Assembly: GCA_021324185.1 (NCBI GenBank)
Contig: JAJPJN010000046.1
Span: forward strand, 1-64,000
Direction: 5' to 3'
DNA: 64,000 nt
Source of the DNA: Terriglobia bacterium
GTDB taxonomy: Bacteria > Acidobacteriota > Terriglobia > Bryobacterales > Bryobacteraceae
The notes beneath the pieces were generated by a model that saw nothing but the letters and a program-made list of their open reading frames with translations, was not told the origin of the DNA and made no database searches. The first letter of the stretch is position 1. Each line of letters begins with the position of its first letter. Shown piece by piece: positions 35,133 to 43,929 of this stretch. The translations under genes were made by a program, and so were the position numbers.

Positions 35133-35654
35133 ATGATTTCAGGTATACCCGAACGCGGTATATTGGTGCGCCTGCTGGAGCGCCGCCGCACTCGCCCCCG
35201 GCAGGCGGGTTTTTCGCTGATCGAGTTACTGATCGTGATTGCGATCATTCTCATCATCCTCTCCATCGCTCTGCCGCAGATGAGCAAGTCGCGTATGAAC
35301 GCGCAAGAGATGGCGGCCATCGAGGAAATGGGGACGATTAACAAAGCCGAGATTCAATACTATTCGCAATTCAATCAATACGCGACCTCGCTGGCGCAAT
35401 TGGGGCCGCCGGCCACTGCAGGCGCGGCGGAAGGACCGGCGAATGCCGGCCTGATACCGGCAAGTTTGGCGAGTGGTTCTGCAGGCGGCTACAACTTCAC
35501 CATCACGGCCACGCCGCAGGGATATGCGGTCAGCGCGGTTCCTAAGTCTTTTGGCAGCACGGGAAGACGGACGTTTTACACCGATCAAACAGGCATCATC
35601 CGGCAGAATTGGAGCCAGGAACCCGCCACAGATAAAAGCGAAGAATTGAAATAA
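35133..35654 (+). CDS. Type IV pilin-like protein
   Basis: About 173 residues from ATG 35133. A basic leader ends at QAG, then the class III prepilin signature FSLIELLIVIAIILIILSIALP with Glu at mature position 5, cut by prepilin peptidase PilD. The rest is a short pilin head (INKAEIQYYSQFNQYATSLAQLG, YNFTITATPQGYAVSAVPK, RRTFYTDQTGIIRQN) typical of acidobacterial PilA/GspG-like minor pilins. The frame is open to 34935, but ATG 35133 or GTG 35166 gives a normal leader. The next gene, an M1 peptidase, begins four bases after the stop. No other pilus gene is in the window. Confidence 0.88.
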   Translation: MISGIPERGILVRLLERRRTRPRQAGFSLIELLIVIAIILIILSIALPQMSKSRMNAQEMAAIEEMGTINKAEIQYYSQFNQYATSLAQLGPPATAGAAEGPANAGLIPASLASGSAGGYNFTITATPQGYAVSAVPKSFGSTGRRTFYTDQTGIIRQNWSQEPATDKSEELK

Positions 35655-35658
35655 TCTC

Positions 35659-37902
35659 GTGAAGCTGTTGTACGCCCTGTGCTTCACACTTCAGCTCGGG
35701 TGGTTCTGCATGGCTGCCGGGCAGCAGCCTACCGCAGCCGGAACTAGCGACGCCTTGTCGCAGATGTCGCCCGATCCAAAACAGACATTCCGGGTGCGTG
35801 ACGTCGAGTTCTTCCGCGGCGATATCAAGATTTATCTCACCGAAGGCGTTCTATCGTTTCTCACTCCGATTGAGGGAAAGACAGTGGGCGCCGTTTGGAC
35901 CACTGAAGGGGTGGAAGCCGGGGATTCGGAAATTATCGTGCTGCCGCCGCAGCGAAACGAACGGGCGTCGCTGGCAGCATTTACGAAGACTCCGAACCTG
36001 GATGAACACTTCGCCTCCGCGCTGTTCCTGTTCACTGACGAGACCGCGCAGGAGTTAACCGCAGCCATCCAGCAGAGGCCGGTTCACATTGCCGCTGATA
36101 TTGCCCCGCAGATGACGGCGGCAGTGCATACGGTGCTGCAGCAAATCGGCGCTGACATGCGCAGCCAACTGGTGGCAGGCCTGTTGGATAGCCATAGCCC
36201 CGAACAGGGGATCTTTTACGCTTTTATCGGCGGGCGAACACTCGGCGCGTTTGATGTTCTATACACGCCCTCGGAATTTGAACAAGTCACCATCGGCCGT
36301 GGCGGACGCCTCACGCCGGGAGGATCGGTATTCGAGCTTTGGACGTCGTTTCGCTCGCGGGGGGCCGCCCCGTACAAACCGCCGGATCCTGCCATTTCGG
36401 ACTATCGGATTAAAGCGGAAATCGGCACCGATCTGAACCTGTCGGCTGACGCAGCATTCAAGTGGCGCGCCACTGCCGCGAACGGGCGAGTAATCCCGCT
36501 GTCGATCGCTGAACAGATCAAAATCGATTCGGCCCAGGTGGACGGCCGTCCAGCGGAGGTCTTTCAGCTTTCTACGGGGCAATCGATCCCGCTGGACAGG
36601 GCGGCGCGGTTTTATTTAATCACCGAAGCCCCATTAGCCGCCGGAAGCGTACACGAAATCGGCGTGCGCTATCAGGGCTCAGTCATTCATCGAACGGAAG
36701 CGGGTAGCTACTTTGTGGACGACCGGAATGCCTGGTATCCGTTTGTGAATCCGACGCTGGCCCGCTTTGACCTGACTTTCATTTGTCCGGAAAATCTGCG
36801 CCTCGTCTCGAGCGGCGAACTGATCTCCGATGATTTGCGTGACGGCAACCGGATTGTCCATCGGGCGACGCGCGTGCCGGAGTCGCTGGCCGGTTTCAAT
36901 CTGGGGGACTATGCCGTGACAGTCGAAGATCACGGCCCGTACCGGGTTGAATGCTACTCGAATCGAGCATCCGAGCCAGGGATTAAAGGCATCGCGGAGG
37001 AGATGAATGCGTTGCTGGATTTTTATACCAGCCGTTGGATACAACTTCCGATTCATAGCATTGCGGTGTCGCCGATTCCCGCCTCGTTCGGCCAAGGTTT
37101 CCCGGGGCTCATTTATCTCTCCAGCGTTTCGTACACGCGCACGGAGGACCGGCCTGCGAGCCTCCGGTCGCCTGAATTTGACCGGTTTTTTTCCGATCTT
37201 CTGTTGCCGCATGAAGTAGCGCATCAGTGGTGGGGCAATATTGTCACAACCGCCGAATACCGCTCAGCCTGGATTACGGAGGCGCTGGCGAACTACTCGG
37301 CTTTGCAATACATGGAAACCCGCCACGGGCAGGTAGAGACAGATTCGTTGCTGGACGGCTACCGCAGCGACTTGCTCGAGGACCACGGGGGTAAGGACGT
37401 GGAATCGTATGGGCCGCTGGAATTCGGAATCCGGCTGATGGATTCAGCGGGCCCCAGCGTATGGCATTCCATCGTCTACGAAAAAGGCACATGGGTGATG
37501 CAGATGCTGCGGAAGCGGCTGGGCGACGACGGCTTTTTGAAACTCGAATTGCGCCTGCTTCATGATTTTGCCGGCCGGCCGCTGACAAATGAAGATTTCC
37601 GCAAAGCAGCCGCGGAGTATGTGCCTGCGGGCCAGCCGGATAAAACTCTCTCGTCTTTCTTTGATACCTGGGTCTACGGGACGGGTATACCGAGACTGGA
37701 AATAAAGAGTAATGAAGTTAACGTTTCCGGGGTGGACGACGACTTCACAGCCGATGTGCCGCTGCACTGCCACTCGCAGGGTTCCGCCGACCGCGTCCGC
37801 TGGGTTCGGGCCAGCTCAGGGGTAAATTCGCTGGAACTCCCGGCCGGAATGGTCTGCGAGCTTCCGCCGCCCGACGAATTTCTTTATCAGCCGGCGCGGT
37901 AA
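35659..37902 (+). CDS. Secreted M1-family metallopeptidase
   Basis: A 747-residue exported protein from GTG 35659 (leader LYALCFTLQLGWFCMAAGQ). The first 400 residues are a long strand-rich region. The gluzincin motif HEVAHQWWGN lies near residue 517 and the third ligand in WITEALANYSALQYME near 540. No GAMEN sequence is visible; the equivalent site reads FGQGFPGLIYLSS, so it belongs to the M1 branch that includes Tricorn-interacting-factor-like or LTA4-hydrolase-like peptidases rather than classical aminopeptidase N. It differs clearly from the M1 enzyme at 13721. It starts four bases after the pilin gene. Confidence 0.9.
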   Translation: MKLLYALCFTLQLGWFCMAAGQQPTAAGTSDALSQMSPDPKQTFRVRDVEFFRGDIKIYLTEGVLSFLTPIEGKTVGAVWTTEGVEAGDSEIIVLPPQRNERASLAAFTKTPNLDEHFASALFLFTDETAQELTAAIQQRPVHIAADIAPQMTAAVHTVLQQIGADMRSQLVAGLLDSHSPEQGIFYAFIGGRTLGAFDVLYTPSEFEQVTIGRGGRLTPGGSVFELWTSFRSRGAAPYKPPDPAISDYRIKAEIGTDLNLSADAAFKWRATAANGRVIPLSIAEQIKIDSAQVDGRPAEVFQLSTGQSIPLDRAARFYLITEAPLAAGSVHEIGVRYQGSVIHRTEAGSYFVDDRNAWYPFVNPTLARFDLTFICPENLRLVSSGELISDDLRDGNRIVHRATRVPESLAGFNLGDYAVTVEDHGPYRVECYSNRASEPGIKGIAEEMNALLDFYTSRWIQLPIHSIAVSPIPASFGQGFPGLIYLSSVSYTRTEDRPASLRSPEFDRFFSDLLLPHEVAHQWWGNIVTTAEYRSAWITEALANYSALQYMETRHGQVETDSLLDGYRSDLLEDHGGKDVESYGPLEFGIRLMDSAGPSVWHSIVYEKGTWVMQMLRKRLGDDGFLKLELRLLHDFAGRPLTNEDFRKAAAEYVPAGQPDKTLSSFFDTWVYGTGIPRLEIKSNEVNVSGVDDDFTADVPLHCHSQGSADRVRWVRASSGVNSLELPAGMVCELPPPDEFLYQPAR

Positions 37903-37973
37903 ACCTTAAGCCTGAACCCGCGTCTTTCTAAGCAGATAGCCCACGGCAGCAGCTTGTATTTATGATAGTCGCG

Positions 37974-38576
37974 ATGGCAGACCAACTGGAAATAGGAATC
38001 CACGTTGGCGCGGATCTGCGTGACTTCGGCAGTTGGATGACGTCAGAACAGAGGCGGATCTATCTGCTCTGCCGGAGAATGCTGCAGGACCCGGACGAGG
38101 CGGATTCGGCAACCCAGGATGTCTTCCTGAAAGCGTACCGGGCGCTCAGCAAGGGCGCGGGCGAGGCGAATGTGCTGGATAATCCCGGCAGATGGGTGAC
38201 CCGCATTGCGGTGAATACCTGTCTGGACCGGCTTCGATCGAGAAGCTGGAAGATCTGGCAACGCCGCCCGGCAGTGGAAGACGAAGAGTTTATTCTTCAG
38301 ACCGTTGCCGGTTCCGGACCGGATGCGGAAAGCCGCATTTTCGCGACGCAAATCCAGCAAAGACTGGAAAAGGCGCTGGCTAAGCTATCGGACCGGCAGC
38401 GAGCCGTTTTTTCGCTGCGGCATTATGATTCGATGGCGTTGGAAGAGATTGCCGAGGTGCTGGCACTCGATGTAGGCACCGTGAAAGCTCATCTTTTTCG
38501 CGCCATCGCAAAGCTGAGGGAAGAACTGAAAGACCTTTACAAACCGAGGGAAGGAGAAACCCGGAGGACGACATGA
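37974..38576 (+). CDS. ECF-type sigma-70 family sigma factor
   Basis: About 200 residues from ATG 37974 (an earlier in-frame ATG is at 37962). Region 2 is seen in RRIYLLCRRMLQDPDEADSATQDVFLKAYRAL and region 4 in LAKLSDRQRAVFSLRHYDSMALEEIAEVLALDVGTVKAHLFRAIAKLREEL. Region 3 is absent, as in ECF factors. TATGAT at 37961-37966 lies seven bases before ATG 37974. Its stop overlaps the next gene, an anti-sigma factor, by four bases (ATGA), so it is probably held inactive by that partner. Confidence 0.92.
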   Translation: MADQLEIGIHVGADLRDFGSWMTSEQRRIYLLCRRMLQDPDEADSATQDVFLKAYRALSKGAGEANVLDNPGRWVTRIAVNTCLDRLRSRSWKIWQRRPAVEDEEFILQTVAGSGPDAESRIFATQIQQRLEKALAKLSDRQRAVFSLRHYDSMALEEIAEVLALDVGTVKAHLFRAIAKLREELKDLYKPREGETRRTT

Positions 38577-39028
38577 ACATCGAGTCCAAGCTGTCAGGAC
38601 ATTGGACAGATGAGCAACTGATTGAGCACCTATACGGCATCGGCCCAGAAGGAAACCACGTTGAGGAGTGCGGCGATTGCCGCGAGCGGCTGTCGCGGAT
38701 GGTGGCGGCGCGGCGCGCAATTGAGGCGGAGTGTGCGCCGCTCGAGCAGGTCCCTTTTGATCTGCTGGCTGCGCAGCGCCGCAGCATCTATGCGCGCCTT
38801 GCGCAGCGGCCCGCAGCACGGCTGGGATTGCGGATGCGCCAGTGGGCGGCAGCGGCGGCAATGATCGCACTGCTCGGTGGCGGCGCATTTCTGTATGAGC
38901 AAAACCAGCGCCAGCAGGCTCTACAAAACAAGGTGACAGATGCTCAGTTGGCGCAGGAAGTCAGCGCGATTGCGCAAGCTTCCGAGCCCAACTCCACTGC
39001 GCCTCTGCAAGAATTGTTTGTAGAGTAG
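38573..39028 (+). CDS. Membrane anti-sigma factor with zinc motif
   Basis: A 151-residue protein. The zinc anti-sigma motif His29-x3-Cys33-x2-Cys36 (HVEECGDC) follows a helix (WTDEQLIEHLYG). A single membrane helix lies at about 91-108 (WAAAAAMIALLGGGAFLY). The periplasmic part (109-151) is short and Gln/Ala-rich. It would bind the sigma factor encoded just upstream in the cytoplasm. It overlaps that gene by four bases, and the next gene begins at the base after its stop. Confidence 0.85.
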   Translation: MNIESKLSGHWTDEQLIEHLYGIGPEGNHVEECGDCRERLSRMVAARRAIEAECAPLEQVPFDLLAAQRRSIYARLAQRPAARLGLRMRQWAAAAAMIALLGGGAFLYEQNQRQQALQNKVTDAQLAQEVSAIAQASEPNSTAPLQELFVE

Positions 39029-39466
39029 ATGCCCAAGTCCTTACGCATTTTCGCGCTGCTGCTGGCAACGTGTGTCGTTGTGTTTGCACAGACCAGGGCG
39101 AATTTTCCCTGGTGGAACAGCCCGATAGTTGACGATCCGCAACTGGGCTTGACGCAGGCGCAAAAGCAACGTATCCGGCAGATCGTCCGCAGTTACCGCA
39201 ATCGCCTTCTGGATGCCCGCAATAACGCGAGCAAAGCGGAACTGGATCTGGACGATCTGTTCAATGACCCGGACGCCTCGACGCAAGGAGCGGAAGGCGT
39301 TATCCAGAGAGCCGCCGAAGCGCGCGCGAACGCCAGCCGCGTGTTTCTGGAGATGAGCTTTCAGATCCGCAGTGTCTTAACTCTGGATCAATGGCGCGAG
39401 CTGGTACGGCGTTGGGATGAGGTCAGGAAAAAGAGGCCGCAGGATACGCAGGTTCCTCCGGAGTAG
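39029..39466 (+). CDS. Spy/CpxP/CnrX-like periplasmic protein
   Basis: A 145-residue exported protein (leader FALLLATCVVVFAQ). The mature part is helical with the LTxxQ-type motif twice (LGLTQAQKQRIRQIV and VLTLDQWREL), the hallmark of the Spy/CpxP and CnrX/ZraP folds. These act as periplasmic chaperones or metal and envelope-stress sensors. Being third in a sigma, anti-sigma, Spy-like operon, it may help sense the signal for the sigma factor (inference). It has only the cleavable leader and no metal-ligand cluster. Confidence 0.75.
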   Translation: MPKSLRIFALLLATCVVVFAQTRANFPWWNSPIVDDPQLGLTQAQKQRIRQIVRSYRNRLLDARNNASKAELDLDDLFNDPDASTQGAEGVIQRAAEARANASRVFLEMSFQIRSVLTLDQWRELVRRWDEVRKKRPQDTQVPPE

Positions 39467-39488
39467 TTCACGGGATCTGCGCCGGTGA

Positions 39489-40478
39489 TTACTTCGCGGC
39501 GGCGAAGCGATAAAACGGTTCCGCTTTATGGCTGCGGCGAAACTGCGCTGGCGGACAATCAAATGCGCGTCGAAACGCTCGGTTGAAGGCCGCTTCTGAG
39601 CCATAACCGACGGCGGCCGCCACTTGTGCGACGCTGTGCTCTGTTGACTGAAGAATGTCCGCAGCTAATTTGAGCCGCCAGTTTGTTAAATAGGCCATGG
39701 GCGAAGCGTGCAACAGTTGCCGAAAACGTTCGGCAAGCCGCGTACGCGATGTACCTACCCGCCTCGCCAAAGTCTCAACTGTCCAGTGGTGCGCAGGCTC
39801 CTTATGCATCAATGCCAGAGCCTTGCCGGCAATGGGATCGCGCGTTCCTGCAAGCCAGCCCGTCTGATCGGCCGGCAAAGCATTGATGTAACGCCGGAGC
39901 GTCTCCACAAACAGGACCTCCGATAACCTCGCGAGCACGAGATCACCGCCGGCAGCAGCACCGTTCGCCTCGTCAACAGAGAATCGGATGGAATCTCGAA
40001 TCCATCGACCGGAAGCTTCATCGGAAATGTGAACTTTGAGGATTGGCGGCAGCGCGCCGAGGACAATATCGCAGAGCCGCGGATCGCAGGCCATAAAGCC
40101 ACAAACAAATCTGGTGATCTCACCGCCTCCGCCAAAATGCACTGCCTTCAGGCCGTCGCTCAAATAGCCGGCAAAGGTTGATAATGCATCGACCGGCCGT
40201 TCCGGCAAGCCATTGCCAAGGTAATGGGCATGCCCGTGCGGAAAAATAACGATATCGCCTGCTACCAGCTCCTCGCGCTGCCCGTCCGGCGTCCGGGCAA
40301 ATGCGCGGCCTTCTGTAAGGAAGTGATAGATGAGCAGATGCTTCGCAGAAGGCGAAAGAAGAGGCGCGAGGGCGCTGGATTGCCCCGTACTGAGGCACCA
40401 GGGTGCGGAAAATTCGGCATTAAAGAATAACGCGCCTTCGAGTTTTACTAAGCGCAGAACTTCAGAAAGCACGTCCAT
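39489..40478 (-). CDS. AraC-family regulator with cupin domain
   Basis: About 329 residues from ATG 40478. The N-terminal cupin_6-type domain covers residues 1-190 (MDVLSEVLRLVKLEGALFF, YHFLTEGRAFARTPDG, GDIVIFPHGHAHYLG). The C-terminal AraC double helix-turn-helix is in residues 225-320 (WTVETLARRVGTSRTRLAERF, DILQSTEHSVAQVAAAVGYGS, FNRAFRRAFDCPPAQFRRSH). A longer frame to 40562 exists but enters the divergent intergenic region. It is divergent from the methyltransferase-DinB gene and may control it. Confidence 0.92.
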   Translation of the reverse strand: MDVLSEVLRLVKLEGALFFNAEFSAPWCLSTGQSSALAPLLSPSAKHLLIYHFLTEGRAFARTPDGQREELVAGDIVIFPHGHAHYLGNGLPERPVDALSTFAGYLSDGLKAVHFGGGGEITRFVCGFMACDPRLCDIVLGALPPILKVHISDEASGRWIRDSIRFSVDEANGAAAGGDLVLARLSEVLFVETLRRYINALPADQTGWLAGTRDPIAGKALALMHKEPAHHWTVETLARRVGTSRTRLAERFRQLLHASPMAYLTNWRLKLAADILQSTEHSVAQVAAAVGYGSEAAFNRAFRRAFDCPPAQFRRSHKAEPFYRFAAAK

Positions 40479-40605
40479 TTTTGGCGCAGCGTGTGGATTG
40501 GTCGTCTCTGCCAAGAATACTGGACGGGCAATCAAGTATTCAACCGCACCGGGCCAGCACACTGGGAACAGATCAAAAGATTACGGGAATAGAAGGGGAA
40601 TTCAC

Positions 40606-41970
40606 ATGGTTTCAACTGCTTCTGCAAAACAGACCACGGATCAACTAACAGACCTGAAAATTCGCCTGAAAGCCACCTGGATGACGGGTGACTATGACGC
40701 CTTTGCACGATACATGGAAGAGGGCGCAAAGGAGTTTTTCAACCGCCTCGAAATTCCGCCAGGCGCCCGGCTGCTTGACGTGGGCTGCGGGGCAGGACAA
40801 CTGGCGCTCATCGCTGCACGAAATGATCTTTCGGTCACAGGCTGCGACATCGCGACGAACTGGTTACAAAAAGCTCGTGCTCGCGCTCACGCAGAGGGCC
40901 TTCCGATCACTTTCGAAGAAGGCGACGCCGAGTCGCTTCCCTACGAAGATGGCCAATTCGACGCAGTTGTGAGCCTGATCGCGGCGATGTTTGCGCCTCG
41001 CCCGGATCTTGTGGCCGCTGAGATGACGCGCGTGTGCCGGCCGGGCGGAACGATTGCTATGGCGAACTGGACAGCGGAAGGATTCGTCGGGCAAATGTTT
41101 AAAGCTATTTCGAAGTATATTGCGCCCTCCGGAATGCCCTCGCCAGTCCTTTGGGGAAATCCCGGTGTCGTACGCGAGCGTTTTCGCGATGGCGTTTCAG
41201 ATCTGAAACTTGCGCGCCAGCAATACCACTTCCGGTATCCCTTCCCGCCGGAAACAGTCGTCGACTTCTTCCGCAGCAACTATGGTCCAACGGCGCGTGC
41301 ATTCGATTCGCTCGATGTGGCTGCCCAAGCGAAATTGCGGAGCGAACTCGTCGCGCTGTGGTCGGCATATAACAAGGCCGCCGACGGTACCACGGAAGTG
41401 GACGGAGAATATCTCGAGCTGATAGCTACTCGAACCCCGAGCGGTATTTCGTCGAAAAATGCGGGAATGCATAAGGTCGAAGGCAGAAGCCGCCGAGCCG
41501 CATCACTCGCCGATCGCATCGAGCAGGGTGCGGCTACGCTGGCGGGATTTGTGGCGGGGCTGTCCGAAATTGAGTGGCGCACGCTCGTATCGGTAAGAGA
41601 TGCACGTTCAGTAGGCACAATCGTCCATCACGTCGCAACCGTGTACCCGATTGAAGTTCAGCTCGCGCGTACAATCAGCGACGGCAAGCCGGTTGAGGAT
41701 GTTACCTGGGACCTGATCGCCGGCCTGAACGCCAAGCATGCTCAGGAACACTCCGCTGTGAGCAAGCCGGAGGCGCTCGACCTGCTCCGGCATAACAGCC
41801 GTGAAGCCGCAGCCGCCGTCCGCGCATTCACAGACGAACAACTCGATCGCGCAGCGCAGTTTTCACTCAGCTTCGGCGCTCCGGTGACGGCGCAATTCGT
41901 CATTGAGGATCACGCCGTCCGCCATAGCTGGCATCACCTCGCGGGCATCAGGAAGGCAATCGGAAGATGA
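40606..41970 (+). CDS. Class I SAM methyltransferase fused to a DinB-like domain
   Basis: A 454-residue protein from ATG 40606 with AGAAGGGG just upstream. Residues 1-270 are a class I methyltransferase: LLDVGCGAGQLALIAA (SAM motif I), VTGCDIATNWLQKARARA, FEEGDAESLPYEDGQFDAVVS, and CRPGGTIAMANWTAEG. Residues 290-454 are a DinB-type four-helix domain (LADRIEQGAATLAGFVAGL, GTIVHHVATVYPIEVQLAR, FVIEDHAVRHSWHHLAGIRKAIGR) with His residues in helices 2 and 4 as potential metal ligands. The methyl acceptor is unknown. It is divergent from an AraC regulator. Confidence 0.9.
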   Translation: MVSTASAKQTTDQLTDLKIRLKATWMTGDYDAFARYMEEGAKEFFNRLEIPPGARLLDVGCGAGQLALIAARNDLSVTGCDIATNWLQKARARAHAEGLPITFEEGDAESLPYEDGQFDAVVSLIAAMFAPRPDLVAAEMTRVCRPGGTIAMANWTAEGFVGQMFKAISKYIAPSGMPSPVLWGNPGVVRERFRDGVSDLKLARQQYHFRYPFPPETVVDFFRSNYGPTARAFDSLDVAAQAKLRSELVALWSAYNKAADGTTEVDGEYLELIATRTPSGISSKNAGMHKVEGRSRRAASLADRIEQGAATLAGFVAGLSEIEWRTLVSVRDARSVGTIVHHVATVYPIEVQLARTISDGKPVEDVTWDLIAGLNAKHAQEHSAVSKPEALDLLRHNSREAAAAVRAFTDEQLDRAAQFSLSFGAPVTAQFVIEDHAVRHSWHHLAGIRKAIGR

Positions 41971-41987
41971 TCTGCTTCACGATGCGC

Positions 41988-43913
41988 CTACGCCGTCGCT
42001 TCAATCTGCTCAGTTAGCTGTTCCCACTCGCTCATTGCGGCGGCCAGTTCAGCGCGTTGCGATTCGAGCAGATTCGATAAGCGCGCCGCCTCTGCAGCTC
42101 CAACGAATTCGGAGAGCGCCAGCTCCGCCTGCTGAATCTCGCTCTCAAGCGCAGCGATGCGCTCTTCCAATTCCTTCGCCCGATCCTGCATCTGTTTCAG
42201 CTTGATGGGATTGATGCGCTTGGCTGGCGGCGTTTTCGTAGTAATTGGAATGGGCTCGGCGGGCGGCACACCAATTAATACGTCGTCCAATGTCGGAGGC
42301 TGTTCGGCGCGGCCTGCTTTGCGCCAGAGATAATCGTCGTAATTGCCGGGGTAGACGGTCACGTTGCCGCCGGCGATTTCGAAGACTCGCGTCGCCAGAT
42401 GCTCGATGAAATAGCGGTCGTGAGAAACGAACACAATTGTGCCGGTGAACTTCTCAAGCGCTTCGAGCAAAACGTCTTTCGCGCGGATGTCGAGGTGATT
42501 CGTCGGCTCATCCAGCAGCAAAAAGTTCGACGGGTGCAGCAGCATGCGCGCCAGCGCATACCGATTGCGCTCGCCGCCCGAGAGAACGCCAATACGCTTG
42601 AACACGTCGTCTTCGCTGAATAGGAAACAGCCCAACAGATTGCGCAGTTCGGTTTCAGTTGTACGCGGCGCGGCGGAACTTAAATCGTCCAGCACGCGCG
42701 CATTCACATCGAGCTCTTTATATTGATCCTGCGCGAAGTAATCCGGCTCGACATTGTGTCCCAATGTGTATTCACCGCTGCTGAGCGGCTCGGTACCGGC
42801 AAGCAGTTTGATGAGAGTCGATTTGCCCGCTCCGTTGACGCCGACCAGCGCGATGCGATCGCCGCGTTCGATCGTAAAATTCACGTTACTGAAGACAAGC
42901 TTTTCGCCATAGCTTTTGGCCACATCTTTGAATTGGGCGACTACGCGGCCGCTCGGCTTGGGCTGCGGAAACGAGAAATGAATTGTCTTTTCTTCGGGCG
43001 GCAATTCGATACGCTCGATCTTTTCCAGTTCTTTGATCCGGCTTTGTACCTGCTTTGCTTTAGTCGCCTGATAGCGAAAGCGATTGATAAAGGCCTCGAG
43101 CTGCTGAATTTTGTCCTGCTGGTTTTTGTAAGCCGCCTCGAGCGCCGCCAGCCGCTCGGCTTTTTGCTGCCGGTATTTTTCGTACCCGCCGGTGTAGAAA
43201 TGAACTTTTTTGTTCCAGATCTCAACAATCTTTTTGACGGTGACATCCAGAAAGTAGCGGTCATGCGAGATCAGCACGTAGGCGTATTCATAGCCAGCCA
43301 GGTACTCTTCCAGCCAATTGCGCGCTTCGAGATCGAGGTGGTTGGTCGGCTCATCGAGCAGCAGAAGATTCGGCTTTTGCAGGAGCAGCTTCGCCAAAGC
43401 GAGACGCATCTGCCAGCCACCGGAGAATTCCTCTGTTTGCCGTGTCCAGGTATCTCTGGTAAATCCGAGACCGGCCAGCACGGCTCCCGCCTGGGCCTCG
43501 ATGGTATAGCCATCGCGCGCGCGGAATTCTGCATCGACGCGCTCGAAGCGTTCGGCGACCGAGCGGTATTCAGCGCCGGCCGGATCGAGTTCGCTCATTC
43601 TGGCGGTTAACGATTCGAGTTCCGACTCCAGATCCTGAACGTCTGCGAAGACGCTCATGCATTCGGCGAAAACCGTGCGCCCGCTGAGCTCCAGGCCATC
43701 CTGCGGAAGATAGCCGGTTCGTATTCCTTTGGTTGCGGAAAGTGAACCGTAATCAAGCTGCTCGATTCCGGCAAGCACTTTGAGCAGCGTCGATTTGCCG
43801 CTTCCATTTGCGCCCACTAAGCCGGTGCGTTCTTTGGGAGTGACGAGCCAATCCAAGCCGTCAAACAAAAGCTTGGGGCCGAAGCGCTTACCGGCTCCTG
43901 TGAGTTGCAGCAT
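41988..43913 (-). CDS. ABC-F family ATPase (Uup-like)
   Basis: A 641-residue protein with two nucleotide-binding domains and no membrane segment. Walker A motifs are GANGSGKST and GVNGAGKST, and the signatures FSGGWQMRLALAKLLL and LSGGERNRYALARMLL are followed by LLLDEPTNHLD twice. A charged linker (PtIM-like, 235-300) lies between them, and a C-terminal coiled coil covers about 570-640 as in Uup. ABC-F proteins act on the ribosome or, for Uup, in genome stability. It converges on the methyltransferase gene with 17 bases between stops, and starts 16 bases after the accD stop. Confidence 0.94.
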   Translation of the reverse strand: MLQLTGAGKRFGPKLLFDGLDWLVTPKERTGLVGANGSGKSTLLKVLAGIEQLDYGSLSATKGIRTGYLPQDGLELSGRTVFAECMSVFADVQDLESELESLTARMSELDPAGAEYRSVAERFERVDAEFRARDGYTIEAQAGAVLAGLGFTRDTWTRQTEEFSGGWQMRLALAKLLLQKPNLLLLDEPTNHLDLEARNWLEEYLAGYEYAYVLISHDRYFLDVTVKKIVEIWNKKVHFYTGGYEKYRQQKAERLAALEAAYKNQQDKIQQLEAFINRFRYQATKAKQVQSRIKELEKIERIELPPEEKTIHFSFPQPKPSGRVVAQFKDVAKSYGEKLVFSNVNFTIERGDRIALVGVNGAGKSTLIKLLAGTEPLSSGEYTLGHNVEPDYFAQDQYKELDVNARVLDDLSSAAPRTTETELRNLLGCFLFSEDDVFKRIGVLSGGERNRYALARMLLHPSNFLLLDEPTNHLDIRAKDVLLEALEKFTGTIVFVSHDRYFIEHLATRVFEIAGGNVTVYPGNYDDYLWRKAGRAEQPPTLDDVLIGVPPAEPIPITTKTPPAKRINPIKLKQMQDRAKELEERIAALESEIQQAELALSEFVGAAEAARLSNLLESQRAELAAAMSEWEQLTEQIEATA

Positions 43914-43929
43914 CTACTACTTATTTTGA

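Noticed and set aside
37903-37973. ECF autoregulatory promoter (GAACC and CGTCT) before the sigma factor gene
   Set aside because: The two motifs are only two bases apart instead of about 16.
42723-43610. 295-codon frame opposite the ABC-F gene
   Set aside because: Walker and signature motifs lie on the minus strand; this frame has no recognisable content.
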